Assembly: GCA_902767465.1 (NCBI GenBank)
Contig: CACXHM010000052.1
Span: 1 to 17,784 of the forward strand
DNA from: an uncultured Bacteroidia bacterium
GTDB taxonomy: Bacteria > Bacteroidota > Bacteroidia > Bacteroidales > UBA932
Direction: 5' to 3'
Length of the DNA: 17,784 nt
Shown: one piece after another, positions 7,248 through 14,210 of the stretch
How positions within the stretch are numbered: position 1 is the stretch's first letter
Layout of the letters: each line of letters opens with the position of its first letter
Made by a program: the position numbers and the translations under genes
Notes under the pieces: generated by a model
Databases searched by the model: none
What the model saw: the letters and a program-made list of their open reading frames with translations, nothing else
Told to the model about the DNA's origin: nothing

Positions 7248-9041
7248 TCAGCGAACCTCTATCTCAAGTTCGAGCTTGTAAGTCCTGCCGCTTTTTGTTG
7301 AAACCTCTGCTTCGACAGAATGCGTGCCGGCTCCAAGGCTTACCGCTTCTGCCAAAATCGGATTTCCGTCGAAACTCCAGGCCACCTTTGTAGCCGGATC
7401 CGATTCTGCATCTTTGAGTTCGAGTTTAAAAGTGCTGCCGGCATCATATACACCCTTGCCGGGATTGGCAATGGAAGCATAATCCAGACTTGCTGAAGGG
7501 ACACTCACGTTGAAAGTGACCACATCAGAAGAGTAGTTTATATCCGACAGCGTGATGCCCCCGTCGGTTCCGTTCCAGCTTTTGGGGACGAAGGAAGTGA
7601 CGGAACCGCTTCCGGGGAAGGGAATCTGGTCGGCCTTGTCCGAATCGAAATAATAGTATCCCTGATACTTGTAGTGGGCAAAAAGGAGATTGTCCTGATC
7701 CGCCGCAGGCACGATATAGAAGCAGGGATGCGAGCCATTCTCATTTATGGCGTTATAGGTAGCCCAGTCAGCCCACAGTTCGGAAGCTTTGACATTGTAG
7801 CTGCCGAACACCTTTACGGTACGGTCTGACTTATCGACATGGTAAACGATCAGGCCATGGGCATCGAGGTACCTGTCCCATCCGTTGGAACCGCGGCATT
7901 CATACACAAAGTACTCACCGTCCTTGTCGGTAGGAGTTTTATAGGCGATATTGTCATCGACGGTAGTAAGTTTAACCTGTCCGGACTTTTCGAACGATCT
8001 GAGGGCGCTTTCGTCGAGCCAGCCGAGCATTATGCGTTCTTCTATGTTAAAATACGGAGGCGTACGCCCGTCATTATTATAGGCACCGCTGTCCATGGTG
8101 GAGAAAGTGAACAGGCCGGCAGCCTGACCGTAGTCTTCGTAATCAACGTCATAGAAATCGGGCAGACCCATTGCGTGACCGAATTCATGGCATGCGGTTC
8201 CTATGCCGCACATTTTGTCTTTGTATGTCCCATAGCCTTCCACCTCGTTGGTACAGGCATACCTGTCTATCTTCTTTCCATCAAGGCTGAGGGTTTTGCC
8301 AGCACTGCTGAGTTCCCACTGATGAGGCCAGATGGAATCTTCATCATCAGAATCAGCTTCACCATATCCGGCATAGTACATGAAAACAAGGTCCACCTCT
8401 CCGTCGCCGTCATTATCGTAATCGGCAAAGTTGATCTGGGAATCGAGCCCCTTGCAGCCGTCGATTACAGCCTGCTCCGGCGCAAGGTCATTGCCATCAT
8501 TGTCGTTTGCTCCGTAGAAAGCCTTTGGATTTGACAGTTTGACAGGGCCGAACACATCGAAGATAGGCTCAAATACTCTGTGGGAATTATCATAATAAAA
8601 ATCTCTCGCCGATCCGGTCCCGCCGTTTACGCTATACCCCTTCTGATTCAAAAGATTCGTAAAATCGGTTTTGGGATCACTCGACTTGAACGTAAGATCA
8701 CTGAACTCCACCAAAATCACAAGGAAATGTTTCTGCCCCAAAGCTATCTTCGCGGGAGCCTGCCGGCGGGCACGCATGGCTGCAGCCCTGTGCATCTTTG
8801 CAGCGGCCTTTACCATAGCGGCGCTCGTGCCGGAAGGACGGTAGAATCCGTCGGCATCTTTTTTCACGACACGCCCCTGCGCATCGGTGATCCAATGGCC
8901 CCACTCATCTCCATGCCTCGTTATCGTAATGGTGCTTCCGTCGGGCTGTGTATAAACCGTTTTCCCGGGCCTTGCCGGGATGGCGGAAAGCGAGAAGCAG
9001 CCTGCGAGTACGGCAAAAACTGTCAACAATATCTTTTTCAT
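7248..9041 (-). CDS. M6-family secreted metalloprotease
   Basis: A 597-residue secreted peptidase of the M6 (immune inhibitor A-like) family. A signal peptide (about residues 1-20, ending SLSA) is followed by a propeptide-like region to about residue 100, which includes the HGDEWGHWITDAQGRVV block common to Bacteroidales M6 proteins. The catalytic domain carries HEFGHAMGLPD at 285-295 (zinc ligands His285 and His289, Glu286 catalytic, Asp295 likely third ligand) and a candidate Met-turn at STMDSG (Met316). DYDNDGDGEVD at 207-217 is an EF-hand-like calcium loop. The last 80 or so residues form an Ig-like beta domain. There is no visible T9SS C-terminal domain or membrane anchor. It starts 3 nt after the stop of the DUF4988/BACON lipoprotein, so the two are almost certainly co-transcribed. 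Extracellular protein digestion is the likely role. Confidence 0.92.
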   Translation of the reverse strand: MKKILLTVFAVLAGCFSLSAIPARPGKTVYTQPDGSTITITRHGDEWGHWITDAQGRVVKKDADGFYRPSGTSAAMVKAAAKMHRAAAMRARRQAPAKIALGQKHFLVILVEFSDLTFKSSDPKTDFTNLLNQKGYSVNGGTGSARDFYYDNSHRVFEPIFDVFGPVKLSNPKAFYGANDNDGNDLAPEQAVIDGCKGLDSQINFADYDNDGDGEVDLVFMYYAGYGEADSDDEDSIWPHQWELSSAGKTLSLDGKKIDRYACTNEVEGYGTYKDKMCGIGTACHEFGHAMGLPDFYDVDYEDYGQAAGLFTFSTMDSGAYNNDGRTPPYFNIEERIMLGWLDESALRSFEKSGQVKLTTVDDNIAYKTPTDKDGEYFVYECRGSNGWDRYLDAHGLIVYHVDKSDRTVKVFGSYNVKASELWADWATYNAINENGSHPCFYIVPAADQDNLLFAHYKYQGYYYFDSDKADQIPFPGSGSVTSFVPKSWNGTDGGITLSDINYSSDVVTFNVSVPSASLDYASIANPGKGVYDAGSTFKLELKDAESDPATKVAWSFDGNPILAEAVSLGAGTHSVEAEVSTKSGRTYKLELEIEVR

Positions 9042-9044
9042 AAG

Positions 9045-11219
9045 TTATTTCTTTACAATGAAACCATTACCACGGCCGTCCCCTATCCATACCTTGCGGT
9101 CCTCGACCTTGGCTACATACATGCGGTAATTTTTAGAGATGACTGTTGCCAGTCCCTTCCTCCAGTTTAGCGAGACCGCCACCGCTTCACCGACCTCCGG
9201 CTCCGCCGCAAGCCCCGTCAGAACCAATTGTTCGTTGGTCTCGGGATCCAGAATTCCGAATGCTCCGCTGAAGCGTAAAAGCTGGTCTGTTCCACGTACA
9301 TAAGCCCTGGTGACTCCGCTTACATAGCATCCATAAACGTCTTTTGCAAGGATGGGATCTTCTGAAGGGAGATATGAGGATATGTCTTCCCTGTAGATGG
9401 AAACCATCTTCACCTGTCCGCTTACAGAGCCGTAGCAACTGAATCTGATGGCATTGGAAGCGCTGTTGAAGCAAATCTGGTTCTTGCTTCCGGATTCTGC
9501 CTTTATGGTGGCCAGTCCACCCGAAATGGATATGCTCCAGCTACCATGGCTATCCGGCTGAGAAACGGTTTTCAGGTAATTCTTGTCACCGCTCGTCGCT
9601 GAAAGGTATCCGCCTTTCACAGAAAGACGCCACACATTTGATGCTGCCTCAAGAGTTATGATAGCAATGGCTTCGTCGGGCTCCGTAATGGTATTGTCGC
9701 TCACTGTAACCTTCTCTGCGTCACGGTAATTCGTATTGCTCTGCTGTCCGAGCGCGTACTTGGAATCCTCGCTGACAATAATTATCCTGTCTCCGTCCTG
9801 AAGGTCGGAGGCATCGGTAACCAGCACGAACGTACCGCTGCCGCTTACAATGGGCGTAATCGTTTTTACCGCCTGGGTTACAATGACACTCTGCGAGATG
9901 TCCCCGCAACTGAAAGTGACCGTGGCCCTGCGCTCGGCTCCGGTGTCGTTCGCTTCTGCGGTCAGCGAGAACGGTTTTTCAACCAGACCCTTGCTGGATG
10001 GGGTTACAGTCAGCCATGCGGCATCGGAAGAAGCATCCACCTTCACGTTGGCCTTCACCACGAACGGGATAGTCTCCCCTTCCGGCGCGGCGGCTATCTG
10101 CGAAGCGCTTATTACAATGGCATTTTTCTGGGCCTGGGTGATTATCACTATGACTGTCTCTCCTTCGGGATTCACATAGGAAAGCGTCACCGTACGGGAA
10201 TCGTAGCCGTCGTTTTCAAGCAGGGTAACGGTATTGCCTTTAACGCTCACCCAGTCGGACTGGACCAGAAGACTGAGACTGTCAGCGCCTTCAACGGCCA
10301 CGGAGCCGCCGGTGCTGTCCAACACATACTGTTCTTTATTCGATATGCCCACTTCGACTATGCGCACGAAACAGCTGCCGTCGCTGCCGTTCAGAGCAAA
10401 GAGTATCTTGCCGGAGCGTGCACCTTCGGGGATAATGACGGTAATGACCCCTTTCCCATTGCCCTCCGGGCTGATTGCCACGGTCCACCCTGCAGGCTCA
10501 TAACTCGAAAGGGAATATGTGATTCCTTCGGGAGCAATTACTTCGTAGTCAAGATTGATTGTGCTTCCTCCCGTTACATTGGCAAAAGCACTTTCATCAA
10601 ATATAAGTTGGAGCTTCCGTGCAGATGCACTTCTTGGCACGCTGAAAACCGCTCCGTCAGCAAGGGTGAATATTACATTGCGTGGATCGGAGATATAATC
10701 GATGGATGTCACCAGGCTTTTCGCCTCGGTGACTGCATCGCCGGCAAAGGTTTTCACTCCGCCGACGGTAACATACCATTTTCCGTCCTCAAGGGTGATC
10801 TGTGGGGTCTGCCCGTCTTCACCGTTCGCACGCACCCTTTCCCCATCAGAAAGCAGCCACTCACCGTTCACAGTCCAGTACCAGCAGGCATCCCCGGGAT
10901 CCTGCCGCAGGCCCATCAGTGGCGTATCGCCGTCTTCACCGTTCAGGACGGTTTTTTCGACGGTCTTCCCATCAGCATCGACCAGCACGAGCTTATATCC
11001 GGCGCCATCATCGATATCGACGACATCGCTCACGAAATACTTGCCGCTGAGAAGCTGCTGTATCGTGGCGATCTGGCCGTTCATTTCCTTCACCTGTTCC
11101 TCAAGCCGGGAAATCCGGCTCTCGTGTTCGTCGAGACGCTTGTCTATTTCATCGAACCGTCCGCAACCGCTCAAGGCAAAAAGCAGGAGTCCGATTATCG
11201 CTAACAATTTGGGTTTCAT
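9045..11219 (-). CDS. DUF4988/BACON-domain surface lipoprotein
   Basis: A 724-residue lipoprotein. The signal peptide ends LSGC with Cys19 lipidated; the acidic stretch after it (GRFDEID) is compatible with Bacteroidota surface export. A coiled coil follows (about 22-58), then the DUF4988-type N-terminal module with two NGEDG(D/Q)TP turns at 93-100 and 132-139 flanking a WYWTVNGEW strand. Two BACON-like beta domains follow (about 292-365 and 368-450, each ending in a VIxTQA motif). Next is a roughly 150-residue module starting TFVLVTDASDLQDGDRIIIV, a type I recall from other Bacteroidota extracellular proteins, and a C-terminal beta-rich domain (about 620-724). No catalytic motif is visible. 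BACON domains are linked to carbohydrate or mucin binding, but that is not shown here. It precedes the M6 protease by 3 nt. Confidence 0.9.
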   Translation of the reverse strand: MKPKLLAIIGLLLFALSGCGRFDEIDKRLDEHESRISRLEEQVKEMNGQIATIQQLLSGKYFVSDVVDIDDGAGYKLVLVDADGKTVEKTVLNGEDGDTPLMGLRQDPGDACWYWTVNGEWLLSDGERVRANGEDGQTPQITLEDGKWYVTVGGVKTFAGDAVTEAKSLVTSIDYISDPRNVIFTLADGAVFSVPRSASARKLQLIFDESAFANVTGGSTINLDYEVIAPEGITYSLSSYEPAGWTVAISPEGNGKGVITVIIPEGARSGKILFALNGSDGSCFVRIVEVGISNKEQYVLDSTGGSVAVEGADSLSLLVQSDWVSVKGNTVTLLENDGYDSRTVTLSYVNPEGETVIVIITQAQKNAIVISASQIAAAPEGETIPFVVKANVKVDASSDAAWLTVTPSSKGLVEKPFSLTAEANDTGAERRATVTFSCGDISQSVIVTQAVKTITPIVSGSGTFVLVTDASDLQDGDRIIIVSEDSKYALGQQSNTNYRDAEKVTVSDNTITEPDEAIAIITLEAASNVWRLSVKGGYLSATSGDKNYLKTVSQPDSHGSWSISISGGLATIKAESGSKNQICFNSASNAIRFSCYGSVSGQVKMVSIYREDISSYLPSEDPILAKDVYGCYVSGVTRAYVRGTDQLLRFSGAFGILDPETNEQLVLTGLAAEPEVGEAVAVSLNWRKGLATVISKNYRMYVAKVEDRKVWIGDGRGNGFIVKK

Positions 11220-11244
11220 AGTATGTATTTATTATTTGGGGCCG

Positions 11245-11276
11245 CAAATTTAGCAAACAAAAGGCGTGAAACCAAA
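11245..11276 (-). promoter_or_regulatory. Promoter of the lipoprotein-M6 protease pair
   Basis: On the minus strand TTTG (11276-11273), a 20-nt spacer and TAAATTTG (11252-11245) match the Bacteroidota housekeeping promoter consensus closely. The -7 element ends 25 nt before the ATG at 11219, giving a short A/T-rich leader. It is the only strong promoter match between the tRNA and the lipoprotein gene, so the pair is likely its own transcription unit. Confidence 0.75.
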
Positions 11277-11403
11277 TCACTGGAAATCTTTAAAAATGAT
11301 TGTTTGGGTCCCCCGTCGATTTCCGGCGGTGAACACAGGATTTTGGACCTGATCCGGACTTTATTCAGATAATCCTCCTTCCAACACTTCAGCAACCAAT
11401 ACG

Positions 11404-11445
11404 CAGTGCGGCCCTGCAGCAATGCAAGACCGCACTGATTTTTTT
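11404..11445. terminator. Long hairpin with plus-strand T-tract beside the tRNA
   Basis: An inverted repeat with perfect 8-bp outer arms (CAGTGCGG and CCGCACTG) and an inner TGCA/TGCA stem around a four-base loop. On the plus strand it is followed by A and seven T, the form of an intrinsic terminator. Read on the minus strand it lies just after the tRNA with the A-run first, and the two internal mismatches become G-U wobbles, so the fold is more complete (about 15 bp) in minus-strand RNA. It may end minus-strand transcripts leaving the tRNA, or stop plus-strand transcription before it enters the tRNA. The direction is unresolved. Confidence 0.55.
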
Positions 11446-11446
11446 G

Positions 11447-11518
11447 TAGCCTCTAGTGGAATCGAACCACTATTTAAGGTTTAGGAAACCTCCGTTCTAT
11501 CCGTTGAACTAAGAGGCC
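11447..11518 (-). tRNA. tRNA-Arg (anticodon CCU)
   Basis: A complete 72-nt cloverleaf. The acceptor arms are GGCCTCT and AGAGGCT, closing with one G-U pair; the D arm is GTTC/GAAC, the anticodon arm GAGGT/ACCTT with loop TTCCTAA, the variable loop is four bases, and the T arm AGTGG/CCACT has loop TTCGATT. The anticodon CCU reads AGG arginine codons. The discriminator base is A, and CCA is not encoded (the next bases are C then a run of A), so CCA must be added after transcription. It begins 22 nt after the rpmF stop, with a small AGCCG/CGGCT stem between them, so it may be processed from the rpmF transcript. No integrase lies nearby. Confidence 0.96.
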
Positions 11519-11540
11519 GCTAAGCCGATTGACGGCTAAA

Positions 11541-11723
11541 TTATTGAGCGTCCTTTACGATGATCTGACGGCCACGATAATAGCCGCATTCAGGACATAC
11601 CCTGTGATACATTACGGTTGCACCGCAGTTAGGGCAGGTAGCAAGGGTAGGGACGGGAGCGAAGTCGTGAGTACGGCGTTTGTCCCTGCGCTGCTTTGAA
11701 AGTTTGTGTTTCGGATGTGCCAT
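11541..11723 (-). CDS. rpmF: Large-subunit ribosomal protein L32 (bL32)
   Basis: A 60-residue basic protein, a structural component of the 50S ribosomal subunit. The start MAHPKHKLSKQRRDKRRTHD is the typical L32 opening. Four cysteines in two pairs, Cys30/Cys33 (CPNC) and Cys43/Cys46 (CPEC), form the zinc ribbon, so this is the zinc-binding C+ form. The length is normal. The ATG lies 21 nt after the DUF177 gene stop, an arrangement (yceD-rpmF) conserved widely in bacteria. The plsX/fabH genes that often follow rpmF are absent; a tRNA-Arg gene follows instead. Confidence 0.97.
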   Translation of the reverse strand: MAHPKHKLSKQRRDKRRTHDFAPVPTLATCPNCGATVMYHRVCPECGYYRGRQIIVKDAQ

Positions 11724-11744
11724 TGTTCTATTTTTTATTTATTG

Positions 11745-12284
11745 TTATTTCAGTATGTTCTTCAGCGCTGCAAAAGGATTGTTCCCGGAGGGACCTTCAT
11801 CTTTTACAGAATCGTCGGTACTCAGATATCTTACCATGTCAGGATTACACTCCCCTTCGGGATGCGCCCTGCGCATGGGAAGAGAAACACAGGTGTAATC
11901 ATACACATACTGGCTTAAGTCCAGTTCTGCAGAACCTTCGGGAATCATCACGATTTCCCTGTCTCCTGCATCGGCCGTTTCGGCCGTCTCTCCAAACTTC
12001 ACGCTCAGACGAAATCCCGTATCCACGTTCAGGAAAAGGTCTTCTAGACATCTGTCACAAAGGACCTTTACCCAGCCGGTGATGACGGCATCCACACCAA
12101 AATAGCGGGCAGATTTTTCTACATGCACCGCTACGGCAAGGTCCGCATCCAGAATCTCCGAGTTGCCGGAATTGCCAAAGAACTTTCCGTCGGCACGCCA
12201 GTTAAACTGTGTACCGCCTTGTGCCAATCCGCTTAAGGGTATAACAAAGGGTTGCAAAGGTACAAATTTTTTTTCTATTATCAA
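11745..12284 (-). CDS. YceD/DUF177 family protein, probable TTG start
   Basis: A protein of about 179 residues of the DUF177/YceD family, whose members are linked to 23S rRNA and ribosome biogenesis and are usually encoded beside rpmF, as here. Family signatures are IPLSGL at 15-20, VLCDRCLEDL at 74-83 (CxxC pair Cys76/Cys79), and LDLSQYVYDYTCVSLPMRRAHPEGEC at 121-146. No ATG or GTG exists in frame between the upstream stop near 12294 and the conserved region. The best starts are the TTG at 12284, which overlaps the typA TGA as TTGA, or a TTG at 12257, which gives the N-terminal length more usual for the family. The start is therefore uncertain by nine codons. Coupling to typA or an internal promoter (12255-12281) would drive expression. 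Confidence 0.88.
   Translation of the reverse strand: MIIEKKFVPLQPFVIPLSGLAQGGTQFNWRADGKFFGNSGNSEILDADLAVAVHVEKSARYFGVDAVITGWVKVLCDRCLEDLFLNVDTGFRLSVKFGETAETADAGDREIVMIPEGSAELDLSQYVYDYTCVSLPMRRAHPEGECNPDMVRYLSTDDSVKDEGPSGNNPFAALKNILK
12255..12281 (-). promoter_or_regulatory. Candidate promoter before/inside the DUF177 start
   Basis: On the minus strand TACCTTTG (12262-12255) matches TAnnTTTG, with the near-match TTGA/ATTG about 19 nt upstream around 12281-12285. If active, it would start transcription near 12250, downstream of both possible TTG starts for the DUF177 protein. It could then serve only rpmF and the tRNA, or the similarity is chance. No transcript evidence can be read from sequence. 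Confidence 0.35.
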
Positions 12285-14086
12285 TCGGCGTTGTCACTAT
12301 TTCTTTTCCGGGCAAGAGGATCGAGCAGAATCTTGCGGATTCTCATATGATGAGGAGTAACCTCGACAAGCTCGTCTTCCTGGATATACTCCAACGCTTC
12401 TTCAAGGCTGAATTTGATGGCTGGAGGGAGGAGTATCTTCTCATCGGATCCGGCGGCACGCACGTTTGTAAGCTGCTTGGCCTTGCAGATGTTGATATTA
12501 AGATCGCGTTCACGCGTATGTTCCCCCACTACCTGTCCGGCGTAGATTTCTTCACCTGGTTCTACGAAGAAACGACCGCGATCGAGCAGCTTGTTCATCG
12601 AATAGGCCTTGGCTTCGCCGGTTTCAAGCGAAACCAGAGACCCGTTGCTCCTATGCTCTATCTCCCCTTTATATGGCTGATAATCCTTGAACCGATATGC
12701 AACTATGGCCTCGCCCTGAGACGCCGTAAGCAGATTGCTCCTCAGGCCCATCAAGCCACGGGTAGGAATCTCGAACTCGAGAAGGGTCCTGTCACCGCGC
12801 GGCTCCATGCGGAGAAGCGCGCCCTTCCGGCGTGTAGAGATCTCTATGGCAGCTCCGACGAATTCTTCCGGCACCTCTATGGACATTTCCTCAATAGGTT
12901 CACAGCGCTGCCCGTTAATGGTTTTGTCGAGCACCTTGGGCTGTCCCACCTGGAGTTCAAATCCTTCGCGGCGCATGGTTTCTATAAGCACCGAAAGATG
13001 AAGCACGCCACGGCCATAGACAACGAATGAATCAGCACTGAGCCCAGGTTTTACCCTGAGGGCAAGATTCTTTTCAAGTTCCTTCTCCAAGCGCTCTTTT
13101 ATATGGCGCGAAGTCACATATTTACCATCTTTGCCGAAGAAAGGAGAATTGTTGATGGTGAACAGCATGCTCATTGTGGGTTCATCAACCGCAATAGGAG
13201 GCAAGGCCTCGGGGTTTTCGTAATCCGCAATGGTATCTCCGATTTCAAAACCGTCGATACCTACGACAGCGCAGATGTCTCCGCATCCCACCTCATCGAC
13301 ATTGTTCTTTCCGAGCCCTTCGAACACCATAAGCTGTTTGATCTTATGTTTCTGCACCACATCGTAGCGCTTGCAGAGACTCACCTGCGAGCCGGTGCGA
13401 AGGCTTCCCCTCGTAATTTTTCCAACGGCAATACGCCCTACATACGGCGAATATTCGAGCGACGAAATCAACATCTGCGGAGTTCCCTCGACCACGGCAG
13501 GTGCAGGGACTTCCTCGAGAATGACATCAAGCAGATATGTTATGTCGTTGGAAGGTTTATGCCAGTCCGGTCCCATCCAGCCCTGCTTTGCAGAGCCGTA
13601 AACGGTTTTGAAGTCAAGCTGCTCCTCAGTGGCGTCCAGATTGAACATCAGGTCGAAAACTTCCTCCTGCACCTCATCGGGACGGCAGTTGGGCTTGTCC
13701 ACCTTGTTGATAACCACGATAGGCTTCTTGCCCATCTGCAGAGCTTTCTGGAGAACAAAACGGGTCTGGGGCATGCAACCTTCGACCGCGTCAACCAGCA
13801 GCAGAACGCCGTCCGACATGTTGAGCACACGTTCCACTTCACCTCCGAAATCACTGTGGCCGGGAGTATCGATAATATTGATCTTGACACCCTTATAGGT
13901 TACGGACACGTTTTTCGCCAGGATAGTGATGCCCCGTTCACGCTCAAGATCGTTATTATCGAGAATCAACTGACCGAGGTTCTCCGGCTGGCGCACCAGG
14001 TTGGCCTGATATATCATACGGTCGACGAGCGTAGTTTTACCATGGTCGACATGGGCGATAATCGCTATGTTTCTGATTTCCTGCAT
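12281..14086 (-). CDS. typA: Ribosome-associated translational GTPase TypA/BipA
   Basis: A full-length 601-residue TypA/BipA. It is a translation-factor GTPase that binds the ribosome and supports 50S assembly and stress or low-temperature growth. The GTPase motifs are G1 AHVDHGKT at 11-18, switch I RERGITI at 49-55, G3 DTPGH at 73-77 and G4 NKVD at 127-130. Domain II, the EF-G-like domain III and V regions and the TypA-specific C-terminal domain follow without gaps; the repeat-like region PTRGLMGLRSNLLTASQGEA is present and the end is VTPHHMRIRKILLDP. The start is the ATG at 14086. The stop TGA overlaps the probable TTG start of the YceD/DUF177 gene, so typA, yceD, rpmF and tRNA-Arg form one translation-related cluster. 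Confidence 0.97.
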   Translation of the reverse strand: MQEIRNIAIIAHVDHGKTTLVDRMIYQANLVRQPENLGQLILDNNDLERERGITILAKNVSVTYKGVKINIIDTPGHSDFGGEVERVLNMSDGVLLLVDAVEGCMPQTRFVLQKALQMGKKPIVVINKVDKPNCRPDEVQEEVFDLMFNLDATEEQLDFKTVYGSAKQGWMGPDWHKPSNDITYLLDVILEEVPAPAVVEGTPQMLISSLEYSPYVGRIAVGKITRGSLRTGSQVSLCKRYDVVQKHKIKQLMVFEGLGKNNVDEVGCGDICAVVGIDGFEIGDTIADYENPEALPPIAVDEPTMSMLFTINNSPFFGKDGKYVTSRHIKERLEKELEKNLALRVKPGLSADSFVVYGRGVLHLSVLIETMRREGFELQVGQPKVLDKTINGQRCEPIEEMSIEVPEEFVGAAIEISTRRKGALLRMEPRGDRTLLEFEIPTRGLMGLRSNLLTASQGEAIVAYRFKDYQPYKGEIEHRSNGSLVSLETGEAKAYSMNKLLDRGRFFVEPGEEIYAGQVVGEHTRERDLNINICKAKQLTNVRAAGSDEKILLPPAIKFSLEEALEYIQEDELVEVTPHHMRIRKILLDPLARKRNSDNAD

Positions 14087-14110
14087 TCTCTTGTTCTACT
14101 AATTAACGCG

Positions 14111-14118
14111 CAAAGATA
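14111..14118 (-). promoter_or_regulatory. Candidate -7 element for typA
   Basis: On the minus strand this reads TATCTTTG, a match to TAnnTTTG, ending 24 nt before the typA ATG. The -33 region holds TTTC rather than TTTG and is not at ideal spacing. It follows the ompA terminator, so typA needs its own promoter here. Confidence 0.5.
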
Positions 14119-14152
14119 ATAAAAATCCACCGAAAGGGGGTGCAGAGGGTTC

Positions 14153-14186
14153 AAAAAAGACAGGCTGGTCAGTTGACCAGCCTGTC
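14153..14186 (-). terminator. Intrinsic terminator of ompA-family gene
   Basis: A perfect 13-bp inverted repeat (arms GACAGGCTGGTCA and TGACCAGCCTGTC, two-base loop) followed on the minus strand by six T. It lies 24 nt after the stop codon of the OmpA-family gene. The shape and position are those of a strong rho-independent terminator. Confidence 0.9.
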
Positions 14187-14210
14187 GAACATAATTTTGA
14201 TCAAACAAAA

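Noticed and set aside
11216..11422. 68-codon minus-strand frame between the tRNA hairpin and the lipoprotein gene
   Set aside because: It runs through the promoter at 11245-11276 and part of the hairpin, and the translation shows no domain, signal or sensible composition.
11447..11518. tRNA-Arg as an integration (att) site
   Set aside because: No repeated 3' tRNA end, integrase or foreign-looking island is visible on either side.
12347..14119. Long plus-strand frames opposite typA
   Set aside because: They are antisense to a full-length, highly conserved GTPase gene and have no recognisable domain.
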